Source: Butyrivibrio fibrisolvens (GTDB taxonomy: Bacteria > Bacillota > Clostridia > Lachnospirales > Lachnospiraceae). From it: a stretch of DNA of 64,000 nucleotides. A program made the position numbers and the translations under genes. Below the pieces are notes generated by a model. It saw nothing but the letters and a program-made list of their open reading frames with translations, was not told the DNA's origin and searched no databases. Positions within the stretch are counted from its first letter, which is position 1; each line of letters begins with the position of its first letter. The stretch lies in NCBI RefSeq assembly GCF_037113525.1, contig NZ_CP146963.1, positions 992,001 through 1,056,000 of the forward strand, given 5' to 3'. This document shows positions 16,878 through 26,350 of this stretch, in pieces.

Positions 16878-16906
16878 CCACTATATTTTTTCAGGAGGCA
16901 CCAGGA

Positions 16907-19039
16907 ATGGCAGGAAGAAAGGGTAATTTAAGTATTAATTCGGAGAACATGTTCCCGATCATCAAGAAATGGTTGTATTCAGACCATGATATCTTTTATC
17001 GTGAAGTAATCTCCAATGCTTGTGACGCTATCACTAAGGTCAGAAAGATGGATGCAATGGGAGATTTCGAACTCCCTAAAGGATTCAAACCCAGAGTAGA
17101 TGTTGTTCTTAATGATAAAGAAAAGACAGTTACAATTACCGATAATGGTATCGGTATGACGGCTGATGAAGTAGAAGAGTACATCAACCAGGTTGCATTT
17201 TCAGGAGCAACAGCATTCCTTGAAAAGTACAAGGATAAGGCTTCTGATGATCAGATCATCGGTCACTTCGGTCTTGGTTTCTATTCAACATTTATGGTAT
17301 CTGAGAGAGTTGATATTGATACTCTTTCATACAAAGAGGGAAGCACACCTGTTCATTGGACATGCGATGGCTCATCTGAGTTCGAGATGTCTGATGGCAG
17401 CAAGGAAGGCGTAGGAACAACAATAACTCTCCACCTTTCAGATGATTGTCTTGAGTTCTGTAACGAGTATAAGGCTAGAGAAGTAATCCAGAAGTACTGC
17501 TCATTCATGCCGTATGAGATCTATCTTTCAAAGGTAGATGAAGATCGTACTGAGATCGTTAAAGAGTCAGAGAAGCTTGATAGCGATGTTGTTATCGAAG
17601 AAGTTAAGGAAGAAGCTAAGGCTTCTGAGGATAAGAAGGATGAGGGTAACGCTCCTGAAGAGAAGAAATTCAAGATCCGCCGTCGTCCACAGCTTCTTAA
17701 CGATATACATCCTCTTTGGACCAAGACTCCTAATGACTGTACTAAGGACGAGTATCTTGAGTTCTATAGAAAGACATTCAATGATTACAAGGAGCCTTTG
17801 TTCTGGATACACCTGAATATGGATTATCCTTTCAACTTAAAGGGTATTCTTTACTTCCCTAAGATCAACATGGAGTTCGAATCCATTGAAGGTGTTATAA
17901 AGCTTTATAACAACCAGGTATTTATCGCTGATAACATCAAGGAAGTAATTCCGGATTATCTGATGCTTCTTAAGGGTGTCATTGATTGTCCTGATCTTCC
18001 TCTTAACGTTTCAAGATCAGCTCTTCAGAATGATGGATTCGTTAAGAAGATCTCAGATTATATTTCTAAGAAGGTTGCTGACAAGCTTTCAGGTCTTTGC
18101 AAGACAGATAAAGAAAACTACGATAAGTATTGGGATGATATAGCTCCTTTCATTAAATATGGTTATCTTAAGGATGCCAAGTTTGCTGAGAAGATCAATG
18201 ATTTCATCCTCTTCAAGGATCTTGATGGCAAGTACTTAACTCTTCCTGAAGCTCTTCAGATCAACAAGGAAGCTGAAGAAGAGGCTGCAAAGGAAGAAGC
18301 TGCAGATGAGAATGGCAACAAGGTAGACGTTGATGTTGTTGATGAAAATGGCAACACTGTTTCTGAGGAAAAGAAATCTGAAGATGCAGACAAAGATGCT
18401 GAAAACAAAGAGCCACGTACTATCTACTACGTAACTGATGAACAGCAGCAGAGCCAGTACATCAACATGTTCAAGGCTCATAAGATGACAGCATTCATTC
18501 TTAATGCAAACATTGATACTCCTTTCATGCAGTCAATCGAGCAGAAGAATGAGAATATCAAGTTCCAGAGAATCGATGCTGATCTTACAGATACATTTAC
18601 AGCAAAGACTTCCAAGAAGGCAGAAAAAGAGCTTGAGGAAGCAGCTACTAAACTTCAGGACAAGATGCGTAAGGCAGTTGATAACAATACCCTTACAGTT
18701 AAGATCCAGAAGATCAAGGATAAGAAGGTATCTGCAATCCTTACAGTTTCTGAAGAAAGCCGTCGTATGCAGGATATGATGAAGATGTATGCGCTTAACG
18801 GAATGGGCAGCATGCCTGATATGTCCAAGGAAGGTCAGACTCTTGTACTTAATGCTAATCATGCGCTTGTTAAGTATGTTATGGAGCATGAAGATGCTAA
18901 GAACAACAAGATGATCTGCGAACAGCTTTATGACCTTGCAAGAATTCAGAATGCACCGCTTTCAGGTGAGGACATGACCAAGTTCATCAATCGTTCAAAC
19001 GATATCATGGTACTTCTTACAGAAGGCAAAGAAGATTAA
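16907..19039 (+). CDS. htpG: HtpG, Hsp90-family chaperone, with acidic insertions
   Basis: The 710-residue protein carries the GHKL ATPase motifs of Hsp90: EVISNACDAITKVR, TDNGIGMTADEV and GHFGLGFYSTFMV. The middle and C-terminal domains follow. It is about 85 residues longer than E. coli HtpG (624). The extra length is mostly two charged segments: one at about 211-262 (rich in EEVKEEAK and EDKKDEG) in the position of the eukaryotic charged linker, and one at about 452-503 in the middle domain (EEEAAKEEAADENG and onward). AGGAGG precedes the ATG. CIRCE and a long leader indicate heat-shock control, and a terminator follows. Confidence 0.95.
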   Translation: MAGRKGNLSINSENMFPIIKKWLYSDHDIFYREVISNACDAITKVRKMDAMGDFELPKGFKPRVDVVLNDKEKTVTITDNGIGMTADEVEEYINQVAFSGATAFLEKYKDKASDDQIIGHFGLGFYSTFMVSERVDIDTLSYKEGSTPVHWTCDGSSEFEMSDGSKEGVGTTITLHLSDDCLEFCNEYKAREVIQKYCSFMPYEIYLSKVDEDRTEIVKESEKLDSDVVIEEVKEEAKASEDKKDEGNAPEEKKFKIRRRPQLLNDIHPLWTKTPNDCTKDEYLEFYRKTFNDYKEPLFWIHLNMDYPFNLKGILYFPKINMEFESIEGVIKLYNNQVFIADNIKEVIPDYLMLLKGVIDCPDLPLNVSRSALQNDGFVKKISDYISKKVADKLSGLCKTDKENYDKYWDDIAPFIKYGYLKDAKFAEKINDFILFKDLDGKYLTLPEALQINKEAEEEAAKEEAADENGNKVDVDVVDENGNTVSEEKKSEDADKDAENKEPRTIYYVTDEQQQSQYINMFKAHKMTAFILNANIDTPFMQSIEQKNENIKFQRIDADLTDTFTAKTSKKAEKELEEAATKLQDKMRKAVDNNTLTVKIQKIKDKKVSAILTVSEESRRMQDMMKMYALNGMGSMPDMSKEGQTLVLNANHALVKYVMEHEDAKNNKMICEQLYDLARIQNAPLSGEDMTKFINRSNDIMVLLTEGKED

Positions 19040-19061
19040 AAACATATACTAAATGAATTAT

Positions 19062-19098
19062 CCCCGAAATACGTACAGATGTGTATTTCGGGGATTTT
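19062..19098 (+). terminator. Intrinsic terminator after htpG
   Basis: CCCCGAAATAC (19062-19072) pairs with GTATTTCGGGG (19083-19093), an 11-bp stem followed by ATTTTTG. It separates htpG from the DUF5717 gene. Confidence 0.9.
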
Positions 19099-19143
19099 TG
19101 TGGTATCATAATAATATTAAATGCGTAGTCGGGGGCAGGATTC

Positions 19144-22100
19144 TTGAGAGATTGTATTGACCGGATTTTAAAAGGACAGTTCGAGTATGACAGAGGGGAG
19201 CTTTCATTTTCTTTTCCGCATCTCGAACTTAACATACAAGAGGGTGAAGTGATAGAAGGATCCTTCACCATTTCAGGACCTTCCGAGAAGATGTCAGAGG
19301 GAACAGTTTCTTCTACTGAGATCCGAATGGAGGTTCTGACAGATTCTTTTTCGGGAGAAAAAAGCGAAGTATCTTATCGTTTTCGTGGTGAGGGCCTTTC
19401 CGGAGGAGATGTTATTAAGGGGCATTTTAGGATCATCTCTAATCGTGGGGAGTACATGCTTCCTTTTAGCGTGACAGTTGAGCAGCCCAAAATTTCTTCC
19501 AGTCTTGGAGATATTAGAAATCTTTTCCATTTTACTAATCTCGCAAGATCATCATGGGATGAAGCGCTTCATCTTTTTTATTCTAATCAGTTCCATTATA
19601 TATTTAAGGGCAATGATGCCCAGTATGAGAGCCTTTACAGGGGACTTGCCAAGGAAAATATGTCTCAGCACAACATGGACGAATTTCTTGTGGCTATCAA
19701 TAAGAAGCACCCTGTAACTATAGAGTGTGATGTTAAGAGCTTTGAAGAAGAGGCACCTAAGGAGATCGTAGACAGAAGCATAATTCTGACCAAGGGTGGC
19801 TGGGGATATGCTCACCTTAAGGTGGATTATGAAGGAGATTATCTTTCCGGAGAAAAGAACTATCTGACTGATGATGATTTCCTTGGAAGTAAGGCATATC
19901 TTCATTTTAGGATAGATCCACAGCTCCTTCACAGCGGAAACAACTATGGGTGTATAAAAATATACAATGAGTATACACATATCGAAATCCCTGTTACTGT
20001 ATCTACTGTTGATTATGATGAGGAAAAACATAAAAGCTATATCAGGAAAAAGCGTCTTACACATGAGCTGTTAAGATCATATCTTGCGTTCAGAGGAAGA
20101 AGAGTATCTTCAAGGCAGTGGATGGCTGATACGGGTAAGCTCATCAGCCGTATGTTCACTGAAGATCCTGATGATATCGAGTTTAAGCTTTATGGGGCTC
20201 ATTTCTTGATCACTGCAGGAAGACTTGGACAGGGACAGTATATTCTTGAACAGATCATGCCTGAAATAGACAGGCTTGCACGTCTTGGAACAGAGTATGG
20301 TCAGCAGACCTACTGTTATTATCTGTATCTGCAGACTCTTATCAGCAGAGAGGAGTCTGATATCCAGAAGGCTACAGAGCTGATCGAAGAGGTTTTCAAA
20401 AGGCATCCTGATAACTGGCGTATTGCATGGATACTTGGCTATGTTTCTGATGAGTATTCACTTAATCCGCAGAATAAGTGGCTGCTTCTTCAGGGGCAGT
20501 ATGAGCGTGGATGCAATTCTCCGATCGTATATATGGATGCATTTACGATACTTAAGAATAAGCCGGAGCTCTTTTTACGAATAGATGATTTCACTATATC
20601 TGTGCTTGAGTTTGCAGCAGATCAGGGAATACTGACAATCCCTGTAATGGAGCAGGTTACATATCTTGCCGGCAATGTAAGGAATTACGATAAGCGTCTT
20701 TACAAGATACTTAAAGCAAGCTACGAAAGTCAGGAAAGTGACGAGGCACTTCTTTCTCTTTGTTCTCTTCTTATGAAAGGTGAAAGATGCGATAAGGAAA
20801 GCTATACATGGTACAAAAAAGGTGCCGCCAAGCAGCTTCGTCTGACAAGACTATACGAATACTATATGATGTCTCTTCCTGAAGATGAGGATGGAAAGGC
20901 TATTGATGACATTCCAAGGGTTGTTCTGATGTATTTTTCATATCAGAGTAATCTTCCATGGACTAAGAATGCTGTTCTTTACAGGTATATATACGAGCAT
21001 ATGGATGACTATCCGGAACTTTATGAATCCTACAGGTTCCAGATAGAAAAGTTCCTTGTTGCTGAGATTGAGAAAAAGCATATAAGCCCTGCGCTTGGCT
21101 GGCTCTATGAGCATGTGGTCACAGCGCAGATGATCGATGCCCAGAATGCGCAGAAGTTCCTTTCACTTCTTTATACATGCAGGATTGTTGTTGAAGATCC
21201 TGATATAAAAGAAGTCATCGTTATATATGATAAGTGTAGAAGCCAGATGCACTATGATGTTGTAGGCAAAGTATGCAATCTTCCCTTATACGGAAGTGAA
21301 TATACCATACTTCTTGCTGATGCCAATGGTGACCGTCATGCGGCTTCTGCTCCTTATAGTATTACCAAGCTGATGAATCCAAGAGATCTTATTTCTCTTA
21401 CAACTCCGTATATTCAGAGCGGTACAGAGAACCTTGATCAGTTTTTGTGCGAGCTTGGTAGAAGTGCATATACCATAACACTTGAAAATGTCTCAAGATA
21501 CAGAGATCTGGCAGATTCTGATGTTATAAGAGAAGATGTTCGTGCCCAGATCAGATCTGATCTCATAAGATTTTATTATGAGATCAGATCTGATCTCATA
21601 AGATTTTATTATGAGAATGATTTTATGAGGCAGTTATCAGAATACCTTAATATCATCGAGCCCGAGAAGCTTACACAGAGGCAGCGTGGTGAGATGCTTG
21701 AGCTTATGGTTCTTACAGGTATGTATGATAAGGCTGTTAAGTGGCTGAGGCGCTATGGCTGCTACAATATTGATCCTAAGATAATAATGCGTCTGTGCGG
21801 AAGAGCTTTTGATGCACAGAAGGATTATGGAGATATAGTACTTACCGAGATCGCGTGGTATGCATTCCACTTAGGTAAGTATGATGAGCCTACACTTCTT
21901 TTCCTGTGCAATAGTTTTCAGGGCACGATCAGGGAGATGAGAGATCTGTTCAAGGCTTCCGAATCCTATGGCATGGAGAACAGAGATCTTATTGAAAGAA
22001 TCCTTGTTCAGATGCTGTATACGGGTTCTTATCTTGGAGATCACGTTGACATTTACAGGAACTATGTAAGAACGGGAACATATCTTGATCTGGAGATGGC

Positions 22101-22854
22101 TTATATTGCGCAGTGTTCCTATGATTACATGGTAAGGGATAAGGTGACGGAACCTTATATCTACAGCCGTATAGAAACACTTTATAAAAATGGAGCCTTG
22201 CTTCCGCTGGTTGCTATGATGGCTTATCTTAAGTTCTTCGCATACGCTGATCCTATGGATAGAGAAATTGCAGCAAAGAGCTTTGGTACAGAACAAAAAG
22301 AGACGGGTGTTTCCAGAAATAATGAGATCTGCAAGGCATTTTTGAAAACGCTTATGTCAAAGGATCTGTATTTTGAGTTCTTTAAGAACTATACTAGCCT
22401 TTCATCTGTGATGCACACATTTGCAGACAGGATGATCCTTGAATATCATACAAGACCTCATATCAGATGCAGAGTTCATTATATGCTCATAACAGAGGCA
22501 GGTGGCGAGGATTCAGGCGAATACCAGGTTCGAGATCTTAAGGAGATGTATGACGGAATATATGATGCGTCATTTATTCTGTTCTACGGCGAGCAGCTTC
22601 AGTACTATATTACGGAAGAACCAGAGCAAAGACTTGATGAAAATGGTCACATTAAACCTCAAAAGCTGACAGAAAGCGGTATCCTTTCGATCGCGGATGA
22701 AAGTTTTTCTGAAGGTTCAAGAAAGGGTATATATGGCCTTATCAATGATGTGATGATGTCTGAGGCCCTAAGCGATGATAAAGCCCAGTTCAAGCTCGTT
22801 TCAGATTATTATAGGAATAAATTCCTTGTGGAGGAGTTTTTTAAGCCGGTATGA
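19144..22854 (+). CDS. DUF5717-family large protein
   Basis: The 1236-residue protein starts at a TTG just after CAGGA, giving RDCIDRILKGQFEYDRGELSFSFP, which I recall as the conserved N-terminus of DUF5717 proteins of Lachnospiraceae. The first 300 residues look like repeated beta-sandwich domains (GEVIEGSFTISG, IIKGHFRIISN-type strands, then a second set ending IEIPVTVSTVDYD). From about 300 onward it is a long helical solenoid of TPR/HEAT-like repeats. No signal peptide or membrane segment is seen, so it is cytoplasmic. A 33-bp in-frame tandem duplication lies at 21550-21615. Its TGA overlaps the ATG of the next gene (ATGA), showing translational coupling. Function is unknown; the protein looks like a scaffold. 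Confidence 0.8.
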   Translation: MRDCIDRILKGQFEYDRGELSFSFPHLELNIQEGEVIEGSFTISGPSEKMSEGTVSSTEIRMEVLTDSFSGEKSEVSYRFRGEGLSGGDVIKGHFRIISNRGEYMLPFSVTVEQPKISSSLGDIRNLFHFTNLARSSWDEALHLFYSNQFHYIFKGNDAQYESLYRGLAKENMSQHNMDEFLVAINKKHPVTIECDVKSFEEEAPKEIVDRSIILTKGGWGYAHLKVDYEGDYLSGEKNYLTDDDFLGSKAYLHFRIDPQLLHSGNNYGCIKIYNEYTHIEIPVTVSTVDYDEEKHKSYIRKKRLTHELLRSYLAFRGRRVSSRQWMADTGKLISRMFTEDPDDIEFKLYGAHFLITAGRLGQGQYILEQIMPEIDRLARLGTEYGQQTYCYYLYLQTLISREESDIQKATELIEEVFKRHPDNWRIAWILGYVSDEYSLNPQNKWLLLQGQYERGCNSPIVYMDAFTILKNKPELFLRIDDFTISVLEFAADQGILTIPVMEQVTYLAGNVRNYDKRLYKILKASYESQESDEALLSLCSLLMKGERCDKESYTWYKKGAAKQLRLTRLYEYYMMSLPEDEDGKAIDDIPRVVLMYFSYQSNLPWTKNAVLYRYIYEHMDDYPELYESYRFQIEKFLVAEIEKKHISPALGWLYEHVVTAQMIDAQNAQKFLSLLYTCRIVVEDPDIKEVIVIYDKCRSQMHYDVVGKVCNLPLYGSEYTILLADANGDRHAASAPYSITKLMNPRDLISLTTPYIQSGTENLDQFLCELGRSAYTITLENVSRYRDLADSDVIREDVRAQIRSDLIRFYYEIRSDLIRFYYENDFMRQLSEYLNIIEPEKLTQRQRGEMLELMVLTGMYDKAVKWLRRYGCYNIDPKIIMRLCGRAFDAQKDYGDIVLTEIAWYAFHLGKYDEPTLLFLCNSFQGTIREMRDLFKASESYGMENRDLIERILVQMLYTGSYLGDHVDIYRNYVRTGTYLDLEMAYIAQCSYDYMVRDKVTEPYIYSRIETLYKNGALLPLVAMMAYLKFFAYADPMDREIAAKSFGTEQKETGVSRNNEICKAFLKTLMSKDLYFEFFKNYTSLSSVMHTFADRMILEYHTRPHIRCRVHYMLITEAGGEDSGEYQVRDLKEMYDGIYDASFILFYGEQLQYYITEEPEQRLDENGHIKPQKLTESGILSIADESFSEGSRKGIYGLINDVMMSEALSDDKAQFKLVSDYYRNKFLVEEFFKPV
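21550..21615 (+). repeat. 33-bp tandem duplication inside the DUF5717 gene
   Basis: Two identical 33-bp units (21550-21582 and 21583-21615) encode IRSDLIRFYYE twice. Each unit is made of nested dyads: GATCAGATCTGATC and CTCATAA...TTATGAG. The frame is kept, so the protein gains 11 residues within a helical repeat. It looks like a recent slippage or hairpin-driven duplication. Confidence 0.92.
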
Positions 22855-24170
22855 TATTTGACACCAAAAAATCTAAAAGCTATGTACTTGGATATGATCT
22901 CTCGGATTCCTTTTGCCAGATTTCCTATCTGTCATCGGATTGCGATATGCCGCAGACTCTGTCTGTCCTTGCGGGAGCAGAGCTTTATAATATCCCTACT
23001 GTTCTTTCCAAAGAAAAGGGGACTTCTAATTGGTACTACGGCAAAGAAGCTTCTGCGAGGATCAAGGAAAAGGGAGATATCGAGATAAGCGGTCTTGTCG
23101 AAAAGGCGAGGAACGGAGCTGTTGTCATGGTGGATGGGGCTGAGTACAGTCCTGTGGCTCTTCTTGCTCTTTTTATAAAAAGAAGTCTGTCTCTTTTATC
23201 AATGGAAATGTCGATGGAACTTGTAAAATCCATCGTTTTTACAGCAAGAGACCTTGATGACAAGATGATAGAAGTTCTGTCCATGGTAGTTGATAAGCTT
23301 GGCCTTGATGGCTGCAGCGTTTTTTACCAAAGCTATGAAGAAAGTTTCTATTACTATATGCTGTATCAGCCGGATGATCTTAAGAGGCAGAGTGCCATAG
23401 CTCTGAACTATGATTTTGGCAGGATGTATGTCTATCTTCTTAGGTTTAACAGAGGGCTTAGTCCTATAGTGGCATGTGTTGATACTTCTTATTATGACGA
23501 TCTGGCGCTTGCTGATCCGGAGCTTCCGGCTTCGCAGGAGAAGATCGATATGATGGATGAACAGCTTTCTTTCCTTCTGCGTCATCAGATGGAGAATATG
23601 GTTGTTAATTCAGTTTATCTTCTTGGTAACGGATTCAGGTCACAGTGGATGAACAAGAGCCTTAAGTTCCTTTGTACAGGCAGAAGGGTATTTCTGGGGA
23701 ATAATCTTTTTTCCAAAGGTGCAAGTATAGCTGCAAGAGAGAAGATAAGTCCGAGCGACTTTGCTTCAGATTATGTGTTCCTTAGAAAAGACAAGCTTTT
23801 TTACAATGTTGGGATGGTGGTTGATAAGTCGGGCAAGGAGGTATATCATGCGCTCCTTGATGCAGGCATATCATGGTACGATGCGGCTGCATCAATAAGT
23901 GTGATCCTGGATAAAGAGCCCTGGCTTAAGCTTATCATGACTTCGGTAATTGAGGGGACGCAGCATGAGGAACTTTTGGAGCTTAAGGATATGCCGCAGC
24001 GCCCTGAGAGAACAACAAGGCTTAAGATCGATCTGAGGATGAAGTCTGAAGAAGTGCTTACTGTGTATGTTGAAGATCAGGGATTTGGAGAGATATTCCC
24101 ATCAAGTGGCACTACGTGGAGCCTTGATGTTTCGTGCAAGAGAAATATAGAGATAGAAAATATTGTTTGA
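22851..24170 (+). CDS. DUF5716-like Hsp70/actin-fold protein
   Basis: The 439-residue protein opens with an actin/Hsp70-type first phosphate-loop pattern (YVLGYDLSDSFCQISYLS) and has further matching blocks: YNIPTVLSKEK, a GKEA motif, IAALALFI-like helix, and a second phosphate-like region AIALNYDFGRMYVYLLRF, then VYLLGNGFRS where Hsp70 has its adenosine-binding GG motif. Several catalytic glycines of true Hsp70 are altered, so ATPase activity is uncertain. A beta-rich tail (residues about 370-439) resembles a substrate-binding or wing domain. I recall this as DUF5716. It is coupled to the DUF5717 gene by ATGA overlap. Confidence 0.75.
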   Translation: MIFDTKKSKSYVLGYDLSDSFCQISYLSSDCDMPQTLSVLAGAELYNIPTVLSKEKGTSNWYYGKEASARIKEKGDIEISGLVEKARNGAVVMVDGAEYSPVALLALFIKRSLSLLSMEMSMELVKSIVFTARDLDDKMIEVLSMVVDKLGLDGCSVFYQSYEESFYYYMLYQPDDLKRQSAIALNYDFGRMYVYLLRFNRGLSPIVACVDTSYYDDLALADPELPASQEKIDMMDEQLSFLLRHQMENMVVNSVYLLGNGFRSQWMNKSLKFLCTGRRVFLGNNLFSKGASIAAREKISPSDFASDYVFLRKDKLFYNVGMVVDKSGKEVYHALLDAGISWYDAAASISVILDKEPWLKLIMTSVIEGTQHEELLELKDMPQRPERTTRLKIDLRMKSEEVLTVYVEDQGFGEIFPSSGTTWSLDVSCKRNIEIENIV

Positions 24171-24180
24171 TGGAGTTTTT

Positions 24181-25011
24181 ATGAGCAATGTCAAAATGTG
24201 TGTCGGTGCAAGATCAGATACACCGTATTACATGAAGCACTTTGATACAGAACTGTATACCATTGAGGAATTGTGCTATATCATCACGATGAATGCTTTC
24301 ATTTTGGAGGATGAGGATTTTGATGATGACCTTATCGTATGGATAAGGGACAGGCTTCACCTTCAGCCGCTTTCAGATATGCTTTCAAATTTGAAAAGTG
24401 GTGGAGCGGGTCTTTCTGAGATTGTTATGACAATTCTTGGATATGTGGGTTATAACACGGAAAAAGAGATCAGTGAAGTCAGAAATCTTCTTGAGCAAAG
24501 CTCTCATATGGATCAGTACGATAAGAAGCTTAACAAGGCCCGTATGTTTCTTGATCAGGGTAAGCTTTCAAGTGCTGAAGAAGAGTACAGGTATCTGGAA
24601 GATAATCTTCCGGAGGGCGCACTGCAGGAGCTTTCAATTGTGTATCACAATCTGGGAGTTATTTTTGCAAAGAAGTTCTATTTCATGGAGGCGGCAGAGT
24701 GCTTTAGAAAGGAATATGACATTGTTCATACTAAGAGTGCTCTGATGTCATATATGTATGCAGTCAGGATCTGCATGACAGAGAAGCAGTATATCGATTA
24801 TATGGCTGATAATAAAGACGCATATCTTCTTTCTATGGAGCTTGAAAAGAAGATGAGCGATGCCGGGCTTATATATGATGCGGGAGATGATAAGCATCAT
24901 CTTGCGACTCTTTCTGTTTACAGAACGGAAGGTAATCACACTGCTTATAAAAACGGTATGAATGAGATCGTTAATAGTATGAAGGAAGAATACAGGAACA
25001 TGTGTAGCTGA
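24181..25011 (+). CDS. TPR-like protein of the DUF5717 cluster
   Basis: The start at ATG 24181 (MSNVKMCVGARSDTPYYMKH) is chosen over an upstream TTG because TGGAG precedes it. The 276-residue product is helical. Residues about 120-190 read as two TPR units (LNKARMFLDQGKLSSAEEEYRYLE, LSIVYHNLGVIFAKKFYFMEAAECFRKEYD). There is no signal or membrane segment. It begins ten bases after the Hsp70-like gene, in the same operon. TPR proteins commonly bridge chaperones and clients, which suits its neighbours, but this is inference. Confidence 0.7.
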   Translation: MSNVKMCVGARSDTPYYMKHFDTELYTIEELCYIITMNAFILEDEDFDDDLIVWIRDRLHLQPLSDMLSNLKSGGAGLSEIVMTILGYVGYNTEKEISEVRNLLEQSSHMDQYDKKLNKARMFLDQGKLSSAEEEYRYLEDNLPEGALQELSIVYHNLGVIFAKKFYFMEAAECFRKEYDIVHTKSALMSYMYAVRICMTEKQYIDYMADNKDAYLLSMELEKKMSDAGLIYDAGDDKHHLATLSVYRTEGNHTAYKNGMNEIVNSMKEEYRNMCS

Positions 25012-25083
25012 AAGTATGACTTCTTGTGACTTTGGATCAGTGATTCTTTATAGTTTTCTACTTTTGGAAAGGATGGGGAAGCT

Positions 25084-26349
25084 ATGGGATTGTTGGACTT
25101 ATTTCGCTTTAAAAAAGATGATGACGAACTTGAGCTTTCAGAGGATTCTAAGGAATACGAATACGAAGAGAAAGATCCTGATGAAGAATCAGGAAGAGAG
25201 AGAATGCGCCGTGACAGGCATTCTGTTGGAGACTGGGAGAAGGTAGTTTATTCCAGGGAGGGTGTCAATATAGATGATGCCGCTTCAAGGAGGGGCTATG
25301 TCCAAAACTGTCTTTCTCAGATGGAGGAGGGAACCCGCCAGATAGAATCTCTTCAGTATGAATACAGGACTGTAACCGGCTATCTTCATGATATGGAGCT
25401 TTTAAATGAGCTTCCAAAAGATGAGCGCAGTACGATCAATGAGTATGCCAGAAAGATCTATGAGAATGAAGAACAGCGTCAGCAGTATTTAAGGCGTCAG
25501 GGCAAGATGACTGACAAGGAGTACGAGAGTGTTGAAAAACTTCAGGGTCAGGAAGCTGATATTATCAAGAAAATGAAGGATTCTGAAGATTATCACAGGA
25601 AGATAAGAAAGGATCTTATAAGGCTTGATAATGAGCGTCAGGCTTATGATGTGAGGAAACAGGAAGCAGATAAAGCACTTGTTACTAATAGAAATCTTTC
25701 TATATTTACGGTAGTGGCACTTGTTATTGTTCTTATCGTGCTTGTAAGCCTTCAGATGGTAATGAGGCTTGATGTTGCACTTGCATATATGCTGGTAATT
25801 CTTGTTTCTGCGTTGTCTATCGTCGGGTTATACATGAGACATGGTTCCTGCATGCAGGAAAGAAAAGCGGTAAGAGCTGCCAAGGCTCGTCTTATACAGC
25901 TTCAGAATACTGTAAAAGTCAGGTATGTAAATAATTTAAATCTTCTTGATTATATGTATCTTAAATATGGAGTTGAATCAAGCAGTCAGCTTCAGTCTAT
26001 GATAGAGCGCTATCATGAAGAAAGAGCGCAAAGGATCCAGTTTGAAGAAGCTGAAAGACAGCTTGCGGATGACCAGAGGGAACTTCTTCGTGCGCTTCGT
26101 AATGCTCAGGTAAGAACTCCTGAGATATGGCTACATCAGCCGGAAGCACTCATTAATCATAATGAGGAAGTGGAGGTGCGCCATAATCTTATCGTTCAAC
26201 GACAGTCCCTTAGAAAACGTATGGACTATAACAGAGAGATGGTCATAGGCGGAGCCAGGAAAGAGATAGAAGATCTGGCGCGTACCTATCCGCGCTATGC
26301 TAGCGAAATCCTTGACCAGGTAGCAAGATTCCAGGGAGTGGAACTGTAG
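25084..26349 (+). CDS. Coiled-coil protein with two central membrane helices
   Basis: The 421-residue protein has a charged N-terminal tail, a coiled coil (about 75-200, rich in Gln, Glu, Arg and Lys), two adjacent membrane helices (about 206-226 and 232-250; LSIFTVVALVIVLIVLVSL and AYMLVILVSALSIVGLYM), and a second coiled coil to the end. Both coiled coils should face the same side, probably the cytoplasm. It could anchor the DUF5717/DUF5716/TPR proteins to the membrane. The gene lies 72 bases after the TPR gene. I know no function for it. Hairpin element B begins directly after its stop. Confidence 0.7.
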   Translation: MGLLDLFRFKKDDDELELSEDSKEYEYEEKDPDEESGRERMRRDRHSVGDWEKVVYSREGVNIDDAASRRGYVQNCLSQMEEGTRQIESLQYEYRTVTGYLHDMELLNELPKDERSTINEYARKIYENEEQRQQYLRRQGKMTDKEYESVEKLQGQEADIIKKMKDSEDYHRKIRKDLIRLDNERQAYDVRKQEADKALVTNRNLSIFTVVALVIVLIVLVSLQMVMRLDVALAYMLVILVSALSIVGLYMRHGSCMQERKAVRAAKARLIQLQNTVKVRYVNNLNLLDYMYLKYGVESSSQLQSMIERYHEERAQRIQFEEAERQLADDQRELLRALRNAQVRTPEIWLHQPEALINHNEEVEVRHNLIVQRQSLRKRMDYNREMVIGGARKEIEDLARTYPRYASEILDQVARFQGVEL

Positions 26350-26350
26350 G

